Shown in pieces: positions 6,568 through 7,757 of a stretch of 7,757 bases of DNA (its first letter is position 1; each line of letters starts with the position of its first letter). The notes below the pieces were generated by a model. The model ran no database searches. It was given only the letters and a program-made list of their open reading frames with translations, and was not told the DNA's origin. The position numbers and the translations under genes were made by a program. The DNA is from Bacteroidaceae bacterium (lineage in GTDB: Bacteria; Bacteroidota; Bacteroidia; Bacteroidales; CHK158-818), in the NCBI GenBank assembly GCA_017467745.1, contig JAFUKV010000195.1, positions 1-7,757 of the forward strand. Reading direction: 5' to 3'.

Positions 6568-6640
6568 GACTTCGTAGCTCAGTTGGTAGAGCAAATGACT
6601 CTTAATCATTGGGTCGAGGGTTCGAGCCCCTCCGAGGTCA
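6568..6640 (+). tRNA. tRNA-Lys (anticodon CTT)
   Basis: The 73-base cloverleaf is complete. The acceptor stem GACTTCG (6568-6574) pairs with CGAGGTC (6633-6639) with one G-T wobble, and the discriminator is A6640. The anticodon stem AATGA/TCATT encloses the loop CTCTTAA with anticodon CTT at 6601-6603, reading AAG lysine codons. The T arm is GAGGG-TTCGAGC-CCCTC. The 3' CCA is not encoded and must be added after transcription. It stands alone, with its own promoter and terminator. Confidence 0.97.
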
Positions 6641-6650
6641 CAGAATATTC

Positions 6651-6699
6651 AAAGCCGTTGATTTCCTGAATTAAGCAAGTGAAATCAACGGCTTTTTTT
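6651..6699 (+). terminator. Intrinsic terminator of tRNA-Lys
   Basis: A perfect 15-bp stem (6651-6665 with 6681-6695, arm AAAGCCGTTGATTTC) and 15-base loop are followed directly by a T-run extending the 3' arm to 6699. It begins 10 bases after the tRNA. Confidence 0.85.
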
Positions 6700-6700
6700 A

Positions 6701-6878
6701 CTACATGTTAATAAACGACAACGACTCACACTCCCCAAAAGCATTGAAAGCTCTTACCGTCTGAACCAAAAACGCTTCAAAAGATATACACACGCCTCCT
6801 AATAAACCGGTTTTACTTCAGAATCAATCTATCACAAAATCTTTTATCTGAAACAAACAAAAAGACCCAACCTCCTTT
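6701..6878 (-). pseudogene. Possible coding remnant with a frame break, unidentified
   Basis: No intact gene lies in the roughly 270 bases between the tRNA terminator and the next lipoprotein gene. On the minus strand two adjoining open segments look protein-like. One covers 6816-6878 (21 codons, including GGWVFLFVSDKRF). The other covers 6704-6817 (38 codons, including GGVCISFEAFLVQTV) and ends in TAG at 6701. They meet at 6816-6818 in different frames, so a single-base change would join them into about 58 codons. Neither has an ATG at its beginning. GGAGG occurs twice on this strand (about 6871-6875 and 6795-6799). I do not recognise the product. It could equally be a repeated non-coding element or chance. 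Confidence 0.25.
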
Positions 6879-6920
6879 TCAACGTAAATTCTATGAAGAT
6901 TCATTTTCTGTAAGAACCAT

Positions 6921-6952
6921 AAAAAAAGCCGATCCAGAATAAGGATCGGCTT
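6921..6952 (-). terminator. Intrinsic terminator of the small lipoprotein gene
   Basis: A 10-bp GC-rich stem (AAGCCGATCC at 6926-6935 with GGATCGGCTT at 6943-6952) has a 7-base loop. In the minus direction it runs straight into seven or more Ts (6921-6927). It lies about 19 bases beyond the stop codon of the lipoprotein gene. Confidence 0.85.
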
Positions 6953-6971
6953 CATTTTATTATATGATATA

Positions 6972-7592
6972 TTATTGTGCATTATTTTCCCATGCGTCAT
7001 AACGTCCTGTTGAACTGCTTAGTTCCGGGAATATTTTTTCCAATGTCACCTCTTCGTTCTCTTTTATTTCAACTATCGTAGCAGAATATGCGCTACCAGT
7101 AGTTCTGTTGCTTGCCCCAACTAATGCGTTATCTTTTTCCAAGATAGTAACGATACAGTATTTACCCGGAGACAATAAAGAATTAAAACGATACATGCCT
7201 TCATTCAATCCGTTTGCAAACAAATTGGGATGAAAATTTCCATTCTTATCTTTTAAGCCCTTAGACATAATAGTACCCAAAGCCTGAGTTCTCATATTTT
7301 CTATATCATACTCACAACCATTAGCTGTAAATAACATAAACTTGCAGGTTAAATAATATATATTTCCATTTCCGGGAGTTCCCTCAACTTCATCCATTAC
7401 ATAATATTCTCCGCTTGAGATTCGTTTATACACAGGAGTTATTTTCCCTGATGATTGGGACTTCACTTTGACATTTACTATCAACCGTCCCGTTGCTCCC
7501 GAAGAATCATCATCCTTCTTTTTATCATCTTCATTGCAGCTATACAGCATGATTGTCGGAATCGCCAGTAATAAAAATAAAATTCTTTTCAT
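6972..7592 (-). CDS. Small surface lipoprotein of unknown function
   Basis: This 206-residue protein has a short signal peptide (MKRILFLLLAIPTIMLYSC) with the lipidated cysteine at 19, followed by NEDDKKKDDD, an acidic stretch consistent with surface export in Bacteroidetes. The open frame extends 32 codons further upstream to 7688, but those residues are basic and precede a complete signal peptide, so the ATG at 7592 is chosen. The mature part is beta-rich. A segment near residues 132-151 (GMYRFNSLLSPGKYCIVTIL) resembles the PGKY turn seen in carboxypeptidase-regulatory or SpaA-like beta-sandwiches, a weak similarity only. Cysteines 83, 93 and 146 are in the mature chain. Upstream there is no clear Shine-Dalgarno and only a poor -7 candidate (TAATTTAC, 7611-7618). 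I cannot name a family. Confidence 0.82.
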   Translation of the reverse strand: MKRILFLLLAIPTIMLYSCNEDDKKKDDDSSGATGRLIVNVKVKSQSSGKITPVYKRISSGEYYVMDEVEGTPGNGNIYYLTCKFMLFTANGCEYDIENMRTQALGTIMSKGLKDKNGNFHPNLFANGLNEGMYRFNSLLSPGKYCIVTILEKDNALVGASNRTTGSAYSATIVEIKENEEVTLEKIFPELSSSTGRYDAWENNAQ

Positions 7593-7757
7593 ATTCGTAT
7601 TATTTATAATGTAAATTAATATTCTTCGTTTTTTTTGAAAATCATTTAAAAACACTTTCCGGAAATAGATTCTGTAAAAATGAGACACGCTTTTCTCCCC
7701 AACACCCTACTTAGGTATTTTATAAAAATGCCCATCAAAACATAACTTCACGAAACA
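7593..7757. other. Upstream region of the small lipoprotein gene, right edge of window
   Basis: AT-rich sequence containing only a weak minus-strand promoter candidate (TAATTTAC at 7611-7618 with a T-rich -33 region). I see no further gene, repeat or hairpin in it. Confidence 0.5.

Noticed and set aside
6568..6640. Phage-type attachment site at the tRNA 3' end
   Set aside because: No second copy of the tRNA 3' sequence and no integrase are seen in the window.
7593..7688. N-terminal extension of the small lipoprotein to 7688
   Set aside because: The added residues are basic and come before a complete lipoprotein signal peptide that starts at the ATG at 7592.
1..7757. CRISPR array, insertion sequence or defence system
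   Set aside because: No regularly spaced direct repeats, no transposase or integrase motifs and no terminal inverted repeats bounding a segment were found; all intact genes are metabolic, RNA-related or surface proteins.

Overview
The window looks like chromosomal DNA from an anaerobic member of the Bacteroidales (Bacteroides, Parabacteroides or a close relative). The evidence is AT-rich DNA, two lipoproteins whose lipidated cysteine is followed by an acidic stretch (the Bacteroidetes surface-export type signal), several promoters of the Bacteroides form (TTG, about 19 bases, TAnnTTTG), mostly weak Shine-Dalgarno sequences, and a four-subunit ferredoxin-dependent 2-oxoacid oxidoreductase operon. 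Genus and species cannot be fixed from the sequence alone.

Layout. 1-130: two strong hairpins, including a perfect 54-bp palindrome. 171-1712 (minus): a three-domain surface lipoprotein ending in a PCMD domain. 1713-2066: its promoter region and the terminator of the next operon. 2067-4772 (minus): a four-gene operon transcribed ferredoxin, alpha, beta, gamma, encoding a KOR/VOR-type 2-oxoacid:ferredoxin oxidoreductase. 4773-4940: a compact divergent promoter region with a perfect inverted repeat. 4941-5645 and 5688-6488 (plus): a tetrapyrrole-methylase-fold SAM methyltransferase of the RsmI superfamily and a YycJ/WalJ-type metallo-beta-lactamase-fold hydrolase. 6568-6640 (plus): tRNA-Lys(CTT) with a well-formed promoter and terminator. 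6700-6920: no intact gene, but the minus strand carries a coding-like fragment broken by a frame change. 6972-7592 (minus): a small surface lipoprotein of unknown function with its own terminator.

How the genes work together. The oxidoreductase operon is one functional unit: alpha and beta carry the TPP-dependent decarboxylation, gamma completes the CoA-dependent catalytic core, and the 8-Cys ferredoxin subunit passes electrons onward. The other genes are housekeeping or surface functions with no clear link to it. I found no mobile element, CRISPR array, defence system or convincing novel multi-gene system. The most interesting leads are the divergent-promoter inverted repeat, the RsmI-like protein lacking the usual C-terminal extension, the broken coding-like segment after the tRNA, and the two lipoproteins.
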